A stretch of DNA of 64,000 nt from Viscum album (taxonomy: Eukaryota; Streptophyta; Magnoliopsida; Santalales; Viscaceae): assembly GCA_963277665.1 (NCBI GenBank), contig OY728147.1, positions 1,265,415,424 through 1,265,479,423 of the forward strand, given 5' to 3'. The notes below the pieces were generated by a model. It was given only the letters and a program-made list of their open reading frames with translations, was not told the DNA's origin and searched no databases. Positions 1 through 12,715 of this stretch are shown here, one piece after another. Position 1 is the stretch's first letter, and the number at the start of each line of letters is the position of its first letter. The position numbers and the translations under genes were made by a program.

Positions 1-3000
1 AAAATTATTCTTTTAAAATCATGACATTTTACAAATAATATGGGAAAATTTTTATTTAAAATAATATTTTTAAACTTATAGTGGAATCTTGAAATAATAA
101 AGTGATTTTGATTGTATGTAATACTATCGGTATCATGCATGTTAAGAATTTTTTTTTTCAAAATTCTAATAAAATAATAATATATTTTTTCAGGAAAATG
201 ACATGAATATTCTATTAACCTACATTTTAGAAAGGTATACATTGGTATAAATTTCCTTAATAAATAATTTTTTTAAATTCAAATCCTCTCTAAAAACAGT
301 TCTATTAAAATACTTACCTTTGGATGAAAATGTTATTTACACTAAGGTGAGAAAAAGTCAAGTTTTTTATAAAATTTTATTAGTTATTTTATATACCAAA
401 GAGTGGAAAATTGAATTATTACATCAAAATATCATTAACAACATTATTAGAAGAAAATTCATTCCATTATATATATATGGATCATAATATATTATCCTAC
501 AAAACATAATCATAAACAATCATGATAAACCATGAAATTGTAACATAAAATCCTTAGCACTAGTTAACTTTGAATCGCATGACCCATAAAATAATGACTT
601 GAAATGAATCATAAACTATTATAAGAATAACTAAATTTATGATATTTCATGTCAAATGGGATTCATATAAACCTCATAAAATAATATATGAGAATAATAT
701 AACCTATTTTTTAATGAAGGAAAATTGAGACAATGATCCATTACCAATTTCATATCTATTGAATCATAAGACCTAATAAATAATATGTAATAATTCAGAA
801 TTAAATACAATTAAACTAGTGATATTTATGATAAAACATGTAAATGGTAAAGTATATACACTACACAAACTAAATGAGTGGGGAATTTTCATATATCTCC
901 CAAAAATAAAATATAAACTGCAAATCCCTTACTACTTCAGTAATATTTAAAAATAACAAGGAAAAATAAAAAATAACATCAAATGAAACTTTCAATTTCA
1001 TTAAAATATTCAGATTAATTATATAAAATCTCAACAGATCGGTATATACTTCACAAAAATGAAATGATTTGTGCATTTTCATGTCTCTAAGAAATAATAG
1101 CTAGACTTGAAATCCCTTACCTTAAGTCTTGACTTACATCATACATATTTAATATTACTGTATAATGAAATTAATTTAATTATAAATATATTAAAACTTT
1201 ATTATTATATATATCATACAATATATTATTTACTTATTTCTTCTTATTAATTATTTTAAATAATTCCTTGTCAAAGTCACATTTTAGTTAAAAATTGTGT
1301 TTTTCATTTAAGTTTTCAACTATAATTTGTAGTCTTCTTATATTCATAACGTTTCTCTAATATAAAGAATAAAAATATTAAAATAATAGTCATATTTATA
1401 TGAATAATATAATTTTAATAACAATCATGATATTTAGTTTTGAAAAAAGAATTATGTTTTGATCATGGAGATAGTAGATCATACGTACACATAATTAGCG
1501 TTTCAACCTTTCAGAAATCATTATTGAAATAGGGTATGTAATATTTTATCATTCTAGAATAATAATTATATCATAAATGAAACATTAATTCAATAAATAT
1601 AATTATATATATCCTCTACGTGGTGTGGTGATTAAATAGAGAGTCAAATCACTTCTTAGAGGTGGTACTCTACAGATAAAGAAATGATGTCATAATATTT
1701 CGGTGAGTGAAAAGGTAAGAAGTAAAATGATATATATTAATTTAATAATAATAAATATAATATAAATATAATTATTACTTCATTTATATCATATATATTC
1801 ATTAAATTTATCCTTATTAACATTAATGTAATGCAATAGTGAAAAACAAGTCAAGTTTCTTCACGAGGAAGTAGTTCATCTAAAACAGTAGAAAAGTTAT
1901 TGTGTCACATATAAAATGGAAAAAATGTACATATTTAATAATGACTAAATATTTATAATTATTCAATTAATATATTATATATACATTATATTTATAATCA
2001 TACACAACTGTGTGTTTCGGTAATGGAAAAAATTAATAATGGTTCCAAGAAGGTAGTCTCCCACACACATAAATAATGGCTTCATAACTCATTTTTTGTA
2101 AGGGAACATTTCTCAAGGTCATGAACTTAACATAAAAAATATAAGTATATTGAAGACAATTTTGTTTTTATTTCATCATGTATTAACAAGTGTTTAAATG
2201 TGTGGGTGAAGAAATATTATAAAAATGATAGTTAAAAAATGATAACTCTTATTTGGGTATACTCCTTCAGTTTTCCCAACAAACCATTCTAGTTAGGATA
2301 TTTTCCTAAAAATATGATTATAATATGAGAGAATGGAAGCTGGGAGGTCTTTCGGGATTTTTTTATGATAAAAATGGCTTGAGTGTGTGGAAGGTTGAAG
2401 GGAGTGGGACTCCATTTATATTTGAGGTGTGGCATTTTTTGTAATTATCGAATGGTGTTCAAGAATGAGATTTACCACATTGATCATAAGGAAACATAAT
2501 TGATGAATAATGAATTTTATAGATGATATTTTCTATCCATATATCCATAGTACATGTTTTTTTAAACATGTTATATTGTATCCTTTATTTTTACTCCTCT
2601 TTTACAACTTATGCTTCCACTATGGCAATTAGTGATTTGACATAGGTAATTAATTCAGTAAGAATAAAATAAAATTTATATTATTAGATAATATGAAGTG
2701 AAAAATTTTATATATTAAATCAAATTTAAAATATAAAAATGATATGTGTGTTTTAAATATATTTTAACAAAACCATGTGTAAAAAAATAACTTTAATCCT
2801 TGATTTTGGTAATTATTATTTTTTCATTTGAAACAATTATGACCAAAAATTAAGATAAAAATATTACAAAATTTTAATTATTTTAATTATAAATATGGAA
2901 TACTTTTACAAAAAATTAAATTTACATAATTGGAAAATTTTATTTTTAAATTTATTTCAACAAACACAATGAGAATGAAGGTTTTCAAAATAAAAATGTT

Positions 3001-4006
3001 CAAAATATTATAAAATATTTATGTCAAAATTAAAAATGAAAACGATTTAACAACATAATTTTTTTAATATATATATAATTGAACTAATTTTAATTTAAAA
3101 CACATTTAAATATAAATTTACCTTTCAAAAAATCTAAAAAAAATGTATTACTTCATTTAAAATTTAAAATTTTTCATTGTTCATCAAAAAACAAATGTAT
3201 TCATAAAATTATCAATAATTCTACCCAAGATCATTTATACATAAAGATTTCAAAAATAAAAAATATTTTTAAAAATAATTGTTTCAATGTTGGGATTCAA
3301 AATTAGTGTGAAAAAGGAAACAAAACTACTCATAAGAATAATACTATATTTATGAATAAAATTAGATTTATTTATATCTATTTTCTATGAAAAACAAAAA
3401 AGAATGATAAAAATTATATTGAAAATATAATATAAAAATTTCATTAAAATAATTCATCTTTATTAGTTTTATTAATTTATTTATTTCAAAAAAATTTATT
3501 CCCATAATAATAGTTAATTCAAGGAATGTTTTCTTTTATTTTAAAATAGTATTTATTTTCATTTTTAATTAATTGGTCACCAAAAAATTAATTTATTATA
3601 GATTTGTAAGACATAAATTTTCATAATTTATATAATCGTACTCACAACCTCTATTCCAATGGCTGGGTGATAAATATTTTCTTACAGAATAATATTTTAA
3701 TAGTGTGACATGTTTTTTAACTCTTAATAGCATATAACACAAGCTAAACTCACTATTCATGTGACACATGATAAACACGGTGTTTCATGTAACAAAATAT
3801 TCAATCGATGTTGTACAAAATTAAAAATATGAATAATCTTAAATTTATTTGAAAAAATATGTTTCAAAAAACCATGTGGTGTTTTATATTATTAGGATAC
3901 TAATCAATGAGAAAATAATATAAATGTTCATACAAAATCAATAAAAAAATTATAGAATATTGCAATGTGAGGATTTTTGAGAATAAAGTAAAATAAATTA
4001 TTTACA
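1..4006 (-). repeat. Diverged LTR of the element 3 family, truncated by the window edge
   Basis: This stretch has no gene. It aligns in order, by eye, with the long LTR of element 3 (41911-56891 and 59618-64000). The block around 850-930 matches 53900-53990. The CATACGTACA block at 1479-1488 matches the CGTACGTACA block near 54334. The G-rich block at 2330-2450 matches 54990-55100. Best of all, AAACACGGTGTT near 3773 followed by AATCGATGTTGT matches AAACTCGGTGTT near 56698 followed by AGTCGATGTAGT. It ends in TTTACA at about 4006, where the related LTR ends in GTTACA. Orientation follows element 3. It could be a solo LTR or the 3' LTR of an element whose body is lost, since what follows is an unrelated copia relic. 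The small ORFs here (870-1082 and 3596-3778, both -) look like chance frames. Confidence 0.55.
866..1118. repeat. Two-copy direct repeat of about 172 bp inside the LTR
   Basis: A block of roughly 85 bases that begins GTATATAC near 852 and ends GCAAATCCCTTAC near 930 recurs at about 1041-1120, ending GAAATCCCTTACC. The spacing is about 172 bases and the copies are diverged. A single related block is seen in both element 3 LTRs (about 53900-53990 and 61225-61315), so the duplication seems private to this copy. Confidence 0.45.
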
Positions 4007-4477
4007 TTTTTTCTCATGAATATGGATATGAATAAAAAGAAGTGATAAATAGAATCTTATGAGAATCTCAAAATGTTATTATTAATAATCATTCTATTAT
4101 TTTATTAGCATATAATTAAGGTGAGGAATATATTCAAATAGGGACTCAACCAAGAAAAAACCATTAAGGTGTTTTTTATCAAAAATATTAGAGAGAAATA
4201 TCTTCCAACACTTACTCAGTGGATAAAGAGAATGGAGGATATGATTCTATTATCAAAAATAGAACCCAATTTATATTATGACAAAACAAAGGAATAATCC
4301 CTAGGGAAATCCATGAATGAAGAGTTGACAAAATATAAATTAATAAATTTTGGGAGCCTATGGATTGAACAAAACAACATAATGTGATTTGAAAAAAATG
4401 AATCCTTAATAACCAACATGGTGAATATAGAATTATATTATAGAATTAATTGATGATACAATATAATTGTTTTTCAT

Positions 4478-5240
4478 CGGTATCAAGAGTTGATTTTCAG
4501 GAAACATCTACTCTATTGGAAATAATGAAGACTATGAATATTATCCTAGTATTTTATATTTAATTAATATTAAAAATATTAGAAATGGATGTAAAATAAA
4601 TATGTTTTATAGGGATATTAAATATAAGAATTTATATATAATGAAAATATATATTGTTATAAGAAATGATGATTCAATAGTTTATATAATGAAAACATGT
4701 CTATATGGCCGAATGTAAACAACTCATTTTTGGAATGAAAAATTGTACACATTCATGAGGATGTTTGATTTCATAAAATAATGGTTTAATAATAACATCT
4801 ATATGGAATTATATTAATGGGAATAATTTATAGTGACAAATATTTGGATGGTATCAACATTGGATGTAACAAAAATCAATTACCTGATATGTTTTCTCTA
4901 TTAAAGAGTTTCGAATTCATGATATCAATAACTGTATAATTATATGACATTATAGGCCAGCAAATATAATAACAAGATAATATATTTCTCATAAGGCTAA
5001 AATATGAAATGTATGTGTTAAATCTTTTCATAATGGAAGAGGGAAATCTATTTTAAACTCCAATTAAATACAGAATGAAAATTAAAAATCATGAGGGAAA
5101 CATGGGAGTAACCTAAAAATTATATAGAATAATCAATGGGATGATTTTTCATATTACTAAATCTAGGCCAAAAAAATAATATTTAATATTATTTGAATTA
5201 TATTTTTATATTTTCCCTTAGATATAACATTATACGACAG
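4478..5240 (+). pseudogene. Ty1/copia reverse transcriptase relic
   Basis: Plus-strand translation, interrupted by stops and small shifts, follows the copia RT order. VDFQETSTLLEIMK lies near 4488, and MDVK at 4585-4596 carries the first catalytic aspartate (4588-4590). CLYG followed by a tryptophan segment begins at 4698. Further on come an EEGN and TPI segment near 5030-5065 and LYRIINGMIFHITKSRP near 5118-5168, which corresponds to the conserved segment at the RT-RNase H junction. The YxDD box expected near 4810-4840 cannot be recognised. Several in-frame stops show that it is long dead. The sequence upstream (4140-4480) may hold more of the pol gene, but I cannot assign it. No LTR pair or target duplication was found. 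Confidence 0.7.
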
Positions 5241-5457
5241 TGAATAGAATAATGATGTTTTTTTCGGAAACTCTAAATTATGAATTCTTCTTCAATAATA
5301 GGAAGAAATATGAATATTCTGTCTTATTCAAATGAAAACTAATCAATATATTTAAAGGATTAAAAACCCTAAAGTGGTGGAAATTTCTACATTAGAGAAA
5401 ACTAATCTCATTTGATAAGTACGAAACAATATTTTGAGACATTGAGTAAAACTGATG

Positions 5458-5460
<3 letters not shown>

Positions 5461-5491
<31 letters not shown>
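5461..5491. repeat. (TA)n microsatellite
   Basis: An uninterrupted alternating A/T run of about 29 bases just after the copia relic. Similar runs occur at about 6990-7016, 7766-7785, 24929-24950, 29881-29896 and 39319-39338. Confidence 0.9.
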
Positions 5492-5843
5492 CAACGTCCT
5501 GTATATAATATAGATGGATGATGAAAAAATTATTGGATCATGGATTAGTCAATTAAATAATGTTTATAGATTGTAATGGAAAATTGCTATGAAATTAAAA
5601 AATAACCTGGTATAACACTCCCATACAAATCACATTATGATTTGTTATAACATTAAAAAGGTGAAGGTGGAAAACAATATTATAAAATTAGAATTACTTA
5701 AAATGCAACATAATTTTGAATATATCTTGAATAAGACACTAAATAAAAATTTATTTTAGAGGCACTGGTCGATCCATAGAATTTAAACAATTTATTCAAA
5801 ATCAGGAGTTTTCTATTATCCCTATACCTATTATATTTATGAT

Positions 5844-6120
5844 CACAACTAGAAAAAAGAACCTTTATAATGCATGAATTTATTAGTGCTGAAAAAAATG
5901 TGATAAATGTTCCCTTTATCAGTGCTAAAAAATCAGAAAAGGATACCTTTTATTAGTGCTTTTTATTAATGATAAAATATATTGTTCATTAGTTCTTTGT
6001 TTATGCTGATAATCAATACCCTTTATTAATGCTTTAGTTTTAGCAATAATTTAGGGTACCCTTTATCAGAACTTTGTTTGTAGTATTGTTAAAGGGTATC
6101 CTATAATAGTATGTTTTTTA
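5844..6120. repeat. CACTA left terminus and subterminal repeats
   Basis: At least six degenerate copies of a 12-15 base motif (TTTATTAGTGCT or CTTTATCAGTGCT) occur near 5880, 5926, 5949, 5985, 6017 and 6061, on both strands. In CACTA elements such repeats are binding sites for the element's own DNA-binding protein; that role is inferred here from the family. Confidence 0.7.
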
Positions 6121-8103
6121 AGAGGATAATTTTCCATGATAAAATGAAATAACTAAGAAAATATAAATAAAAAATGAGTAAATTATAAATGTATAAAAAT
6201 ATTATAAATTAAATATTTATTTATAAAAATGATAAAATTTAATATAAATATAAAAAAAATTATACAAATAAGTAGGTTTTATATATTAAGTATATCTATT
6301 TGTAAAATTAAATAATTAAAAAATTAATGAGTAAATTATGAAAAATAATAATTATTTAAATAATTAATTTTTATTACGAAAACAAATAAATTCAACATAC
6401 AAAGTGGGAGATTATAAATATTTATAAATTGTGTATATTAAATATAGATATATATAATAAATTAATTGAAATAACTCATCAAATATATTACAATTTAGTA
6501 AATTGTAATCATTAAAAATGAAAATTTAATAAATTGTAATAATTAAACAAATTAACAAATTTAAAAATTATTAAAAAAATTTAATGAAACATTTTTTAAT
6601 ATAAATTGAATAAGTTTAATATAAATATATATATATTAATTATAAATATTAAAAAATAATATATATTATATAGAAATATAGAAAATGAATAAAATGTAAT
6701 AATTATAAACATATTGATGTCTTCTCTGTTTTAATGGTTTTTCTACATAATTATTATGTAATACATTTAATATATGAATATATAAATATATATTTCTATA
6801 TATATATATAAACATATATTATATTTCCTAAAATATTATTTTCTTAATATAACATATTTAGGAATTTCATTAAATAAGTGATATATTAAGTGAATTTTTT
6901 TATAATTATAAATAAAAATTGACAAAGAGTATTGATTATTTGAATCTGGTAATGGACATAATTGAATGTCATTAAATTTTTAAATTTAACATATATATAT
7001 ATATATATATATATATGTATAATTTTTGTTACACTGTTGATTTCACATACATATACATAATTAATGAATTTTTAAACACAATGTGCACATATAATTATTT
7101 ATATAATTAATTAAATATTTTCTAGAGACACATGCACCTAATATATATGCAATTTATTCAAATTTTAGTATTCATATTATAATTTATTTAAATCATTATA
7201 TATTTAATATGCAATGTTCTGAATTAGTAAATTTTATTTATTTATTTTTAATAATATTAGAGTCAGAGGTATTAATTAATTTTAAATATTTTTTATTTTT
7301 TTTATTTTTTGGGAAAATAACCAATTTCAATTATTTATTAATATATGTTTATTTAAAATGTTTTAAAATATCTAGTATGTAGTAATATTTATTTCAAAAT
7401 AGCTGCAAATTTGTTTAATAATTAATATTTTATTAATAAATTTCATCTAGTTTTTCAATATTTTTAACGTGTAGTCATTTTTCATTTTTCAATTTCACTC
7501 ATTTTTAACATGCATGCATCTAAGATTATATATTGATTCTTATAATTAAAAATACATTTATAAATATTTTTAAATAAATATATTAATAAATGCGTATTTA
7601 CTATATTTTTTAATTTTTTAATTTTTAAATATAAAAAAAATATTTTATTGTAAAATATATTTATAAAATATTATATAAATAATTAATTATATTTATGTAA
7701 TTACAAAATTAAAATATATTTACTAACATAAAGAATATATTTAATATATTTATATTTAAATATTTATATATATATATATATATATTAATTAAATATAAAT
7801 TTATTTTTATATATATATATAATGATATACATATTTAAATATTTTAATATTATTTTTTAATATAATAATCTAATTATAAAGTCAAAATAAATATTTTTAT
7901 ATAATAAATATATTTACTATATTTTTTCTCTTATATTTACTATATATATATATAAATATATATAATGATATATATATATATCTATAATTAATAAATTATA
8001 ATAAATATTTAAAATAATGAATATATTTACTATAGTTGTATTTATATATATATTAAATATAATTATATAAATATAAATATATTTTCAAACAATTTATTTT
8101 TAA
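6121..8103. repeat. Nearly pure A/T block
   Basis: About 2 kb composed almost entirely of A and T with scattered G or C, including (TA)n runs near 6990, 7766 and 7808 and many palindromic ATATAT or AAATATTT words. There is no coding potential. It separates the left subterminal cluster from a second similar cluster at 8104-8290, so it may be an expansion or insertion inside the CACTA 5' region. Confidence 0.75.
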
Positions 8104-8290
8104 TTATAAATATAAATCCTCCATTAGTGCTAAACATTTATCACTCCTAAAATCCATCATTATCTGCACTAAAATTGTAGCACTCATAAATATAACTTTT
8201 ATTATTGAAAATAAGCACTGATAACGATGCATTTTATTAACACTTAATAATTTAGCAATAATAAAAGGGATCTTTATCATCGCTATTTTG
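8104..8290. repeat. Second CACTA subterminal-type repeat cluster
   Basis: Motifs CCATTAGTGCTAAAC (8120), TCTGCACTAAAAT (about 8163), AAGCACTGATAACG (8213) and ATAATAAAAGGGATCTTTATC (about 8257) match the 5844-6120 repeats in both orientations. It is either the inner part of the 5' region, displaced by the A/T block, or the far end of a smaller nested copy. A minus-strand ORF over 8104-8400 is probably a by-product of these repeats. Confidence 0.55.
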
Positions 8291-11200
8291 GAATAACAAA
8301 TAAAATTGTCTTCGATATTTTTAATGAACCCTAACCTATCACAAAACCAGTGGTCATATGTAATGCTTTTCATTGAAGCCACCATATGCAAGCACTCCAC
8401 GTCATTGAATTATAGGTTGACTGAATGCATGAATTAGGGATCGAACAAATCCAAGGCTCAAATACAAGTATCTAATGAATCCAACACTCAAATGAATCCA
8501 AGAATTAGTGATGTCCCTAAATTCTCCCGGATGATTCAATACTATAATCGAAGTTACGTTATTTTATCTTTTTCTTCACTCATTTATTACTAGTTTGGAA
8601 ATACTTTTTTTGTATTTTTTGATCATTAACATTTTCTATTCATTATGTATCCTTATATTATGTTATAAAATGAAATTATAATTTGGGATTCTGTGATTTT
8701 TGTTTTTTATTAATTCTTTAAGGGATTTTATTTCTTCCTTGTACCGTATTAATACTTACACACACTTATTTAAAACATGGAACAATGAATGATTTCATCT
8801 TTTAAATACATGTTTTCATCTAAGTTAAATTATATTATAATAATCTGTACTGGGGTTATGGATTTATAATTGTTTTTATAATGTGTTTTATTTAATATGA
8901 TATTTTTTTCTTATGGTTAAATGTTTTAAAATTCATTCCATGGAAATAACACACACATAACGTTTTTTAAAATTCCACTCATAATTCTTATTGAATAAAT
9001 TTAAATGGCTTCATGTAATTATTTATTATGAATTATATTGGATTACCATTATCTTTTTATCAAGGATTTCAATGAAATATACCATGTTCAGTTACATTTC
9101 AATATGCTTATTTTGTTAGCAAGAACATTGAAGTATTAATTCCGTAATTTTTTAAAATATCTTATGTGGTGTTTAAATGGTAATTTCATGTATTTTACCA
9201 TCATTTCAATGGATTTAATCAATGTTTGATAAGTATTTTCAATGAGATTAATATTTTGTGTTATATACTCCGCTATTGTTAATCCCCTTATTGATTCATA
9301 AGTTTAAAGTTATTTATTATTGTAATACGCATTGATTATGGGTCATTGATAACTTTATATTATTTATGTTATTATGAATGATGTTGTTTTTTCATGTATG
9401 TTCAATGGTGTGAGTTATTTTATGATTTTTGGACAATTTTAATAATTATATTTATTATGAATAGATTTTTTATATTGTATTTTTTCATCCCCTTACATGT
9501 CCTATGAATCTTTGGCTAGCTTGTTGACAGATCTAGGGGTGAGTATTACACTAATGTATGATCATGTTCTACAATAAATAGTTAATATTAACGGTTTATC
9601 CCAATCAATCAATTAATTTATTTTGTATGGCCCATTGATATATATCACATAAATGGACCAATAATGTTCATACATGGTTCTATGTAAACAATTATTATGG
9701 TACTTTTTATAATAATTTTCTCAGAAATCATGATTAAATGTAATATGTTTAGACTTTACATTATATATAAAACTATAATCATCTAATATTGATGCTTAAT
9801 TTCTATAACGTACGGAAATAATAGGAAATGTAATATTACATAATATAAATTACATTATAAATAAAGCTATAATGTTCATGTTTTGATACATATCTGTTTA
9901 TATTAAAAAAATAAAATAATATTAGAGTCAAATAGTGTATTCATATCATTGAAAATAATAACATCAAATGTATTCAACAGATTCATAATATAATGATAAT
10001 GACATAAATATTAACCCACATTATTAATTCATAATTCATTAATTAGTATAGTAGGTATTATTCGAATTTTATGGATTTTAAATACTAAATGTAGTCACCA
10101 GTAAAAGTAGAATTATTTTTTACCTCCACTAGATAACAAACCATTTAATTAAAATATATTACAATGGAATAATCCTAACATTCCAAAAACTATCCAACAA
10201 TATGATTTTTTTACTTTTTTAATTTTATATATCCATCAATTTTCATTAATTCTCTTTTAAATTTATTAGAATGTAATTTATTCATTACACTCAGTGAAAT
10301 AAAATTGTCAAGTGTAAAATCGCCTTGTTATATATCATACAACTGCCCCACTGAGACACCATGAATCAAAAACAAGAACATATATTCCCCCTAATAACAA
10401 AATTAATAGGCCACGAGTTAATTACTAGTGCTAGTGGTGTAATTTTCACAAACGGGCGGAATTTCTCATTTTAGAGAACATAATGTATTGAAAATTTTTA
10501 TCCTCATTAGTTTCATCTCCCACCTATTTTTATTTTATTTTTCTACTTGAGACTCATCACCCATCTCCTCTATGCTTTGTGAACTACTCTGAGTGGTTGA
10601 TATCCAAAATTATCATCATAAACTGATATAGTATTACTAACACTTATAGTAGTTCAAAAAACATAATTAGATGTCCATAAGACATAGGGTATGAGTCTCA
10701 AGAAAAAAATACTATAATAACTATTCCATAGATGAAGCTATAGTGGATGATAGTTTTCTATATCATTCACATTCAGATGAATTCTAATGATATCATCTAC
10801 CATATTGGATTAATTTATTTCTTAAAATAAATTACAAATTTAATTTAAATCATATGAAATTTATTTGAAACAATTAAATGTTAGCTTCCCCTTATTAGAA
10901 CTATCTATAATATTCACCTTTTATAAAAATATATTATGGTTAGTTTATTATTTATCATAAAAATATAATTTTTTTGAACCTAATTGGATGGATATAAATA
11001 AAAAATAGATGAAATATAACCATTTTACAAAATTATATTAATATGTAGTTAAACAGTTAATAAGTTTTAAAATAGATCATGCATACAACTATTTTAATAT
11101 CCTTTTTTTGTGATGATGTTGTTATTTTTTATGAAAAATTAATCTGGATGTGTTAGAAAAAATTGACTTGTCACAAAATAGATCAGATCTGAAAATGTTG

Positions 11201-11329
11201 TACTAATCATGGGGAATCCAAAATATGAACACCAATTTAGAAGATACTATTGTTTATAGATCATTTGACATGAATAATAGTGTATATGGTGATATAGAAT
11301 GAATGAGAGATATGAAAATGGAACTTTAA
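8291..11329. other. CACTA internal sequence without a recognisable gene
   Basis: AT-rich, with no frame longer than chance. Slightly more GC-rich pieces occur at 8390-8540, around 9490-9545 and at 10330-10460. The piece near 9497-9536 stays open and is followed by GGGTGAGTAT, which resembles a splice donor, so it could be a remnant of the element's 5' exon. I cannot assign it to a protein. Confidence 0.4.
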
Positions 11330-11700
11330 AATATAATTCTTGATAATACAAAGTTGTTTTAGATGTTAAATAGTTGTGGAATGAGTCAATTGTATAATGG
11401 TTTTACTAAATACATAACATTTTTATAATTATTTAAATTATATAGTTTTAAAAAAAGAAGTGGATGGAGCGATACGAGCTTTACAGAACTACTTGGTCTT
11501 ATAAATGTTATGATAACCGAAGAAAATGAACTTCCATGTTAAAAATATACAGCTAAAATAATTTTTTGTTCTATGGGTCAGATCTGTAAAAATAAATGTT
11601 TATCCATGTAATTGAATATTGTTTCTCAAGAACAACAAATCACTCATAAAATTTTCTTTCTGTGGTGTGGATTTATACTTGAAAAGTGAATCAAGTACTT
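11330..11700 (+). pseudogene. CACTA transposase relic, TNP2-like N-terminal part
   Basis: One plus frame reads, with stops, MLNSCGMSQLYNGFTKYITF at about 11361-11420, then RSGWSDTSFTELLGLI from 11458 and TEENELP just after. This matches the conserved segment of plant CACTA transposases (the TNP2/En-Spm family) that precedes the catalytic core: a leucine-rich stretch, a GWS-(S)FTELL motif, then a short acidic loop. The next piece (about 11545-11640) still resembles the following lysine- and cysteine-containing stretch. Stops lie at about 11358 and 11421 and after the ENELPC segment. The catalytic core normally found downstream is not recognisable between 11700 and 12228, where the distance is too short for it, so an internal deletion is likely. 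Confidence 0.7.
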
Positions 11701-12227
11701 TAATGTTTTTTTGGTACTTTTGAATCATTTTATGGTTTTCAAGTATATATGGATGTTAGGAATCCACAATAAAATTGACATTGACTAAAGATAGAAGAAT
11801 AAAATAGGGTAACCTACGTAATCAATAAGATTCTCCTCAATAAATGATACTTGATTATGAGTAACCTAAATTTGGAAATGATCCATGAAACATTCATATT
11901 GAATTATCTAGAGAATGAATAAATAGTTTATGTTTACAGAGTATAACACACAGTACATAACCCATCATGTTGATAAGTTATAACATTCCATCATAGATAT
12001 ACATCAAGAGAAAATACATTTAGTTTACCTTTCTAATATTTGGACAAAAGTACCCTGGTAATGATATTGATGTCTATTTAGCTTCATTGATCAATGATTT
12101 GAAATTGGTGTGGTATACATTTTTAAAGTGGATGCTACTCATAGAAGGGTATAAAAAACATTGAGTCAAAAAATTTATGGATAATAAATTTATTTCCTAC
12201 TTTTGAAATATTTTCAGGTTATATCAT

Positions 12228-12416
12228 CAAAGGAATGTTTGGGTCTCCAATTTGGGTGGTAATAAACACACATAGTTCGGTTTCTAATATGAGTTCATTT
12301 AATGTTGATGATATGGGATTTTTGTATGTGAACTTCATTGTGGAAGGGGGAGAAGATGATTTATTCATAATGTCATACAAATATGTGAATGTATTTTATA
12401 TATGAGAAATAGAAAA
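12228..12416 (+). pseudogene. CACTA transposase relic, DUF4216-like C-terminal part
   Basis: The frame reads SPIWVVINTHSSVSN and then FNVDDMGFLYVNF, followed by DDLFIMSYKYVNVFYI and a stop (TGA). In plant CACTA transposases the C-terminal DUF4216 domain shows the same order: an acidic residue pair before a Gly-Phe, a Val-Asn-Phe, then Asp-x-Phe-Ile and a Val-Phe-Tyr ending. The sequence directly upstream ends TTTTCAG, a possible splice acceptor. It lies on the same strand as, and about 530 bases after, the TNP2-like part, in the order expected for one transposase gene. Confidence 0.6.
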
Positions 12417-12457
12417 GTAAAATCGATCAATTATCCCACTGGAGACTAAAACTACTC

Positions 12458-12715
12458 TTGCGTCAAATGAGAATTCAAGATGACCCTTTCATTTGGAGAT
12501 CACTATTAGTTCATGTGTTTCCTTATATAAACAAGCTCTTGTACATTAGTGGGTACTACAAAGAGGGGATTTTAAATCTCGATAGAGGATCAAAATCCCT
12601 AAAATTATATAAAATGAAAGAGAGTTCAATGAGAAGCGAAAAGATATTTTTAACATACTATGTTTTTTCTCATAATATTATCTTCTCACAATTTTATTTC
12701 CATAATATAAATTAA
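12458..12715 (+). pseudogene. Short open frame with a second DUF4216-like segment
   Basis: An 85-codon plus-strand frame starts with an arginine- and methionine-rich stretch and contains DDPFIWRSLLVHVFPYI (about residues 8-24). That segment resembles DDLFIMSYKYVNVFYI, which ends about 80 bases upstream at 12400, both in residue pattern and in DNA. It could be a partial tandem duplication of the DUF4216 tail or a chance match. The rest is lysine- and serine-rich and unrecognised. Confidence 0.3.

Noticed and set aside
4480..4500. CGGTATCAAGAG as a retrotransposon primer-binding site
   Set aside because: It falls within the start of the copia RT reading and no LTR end precedes it.
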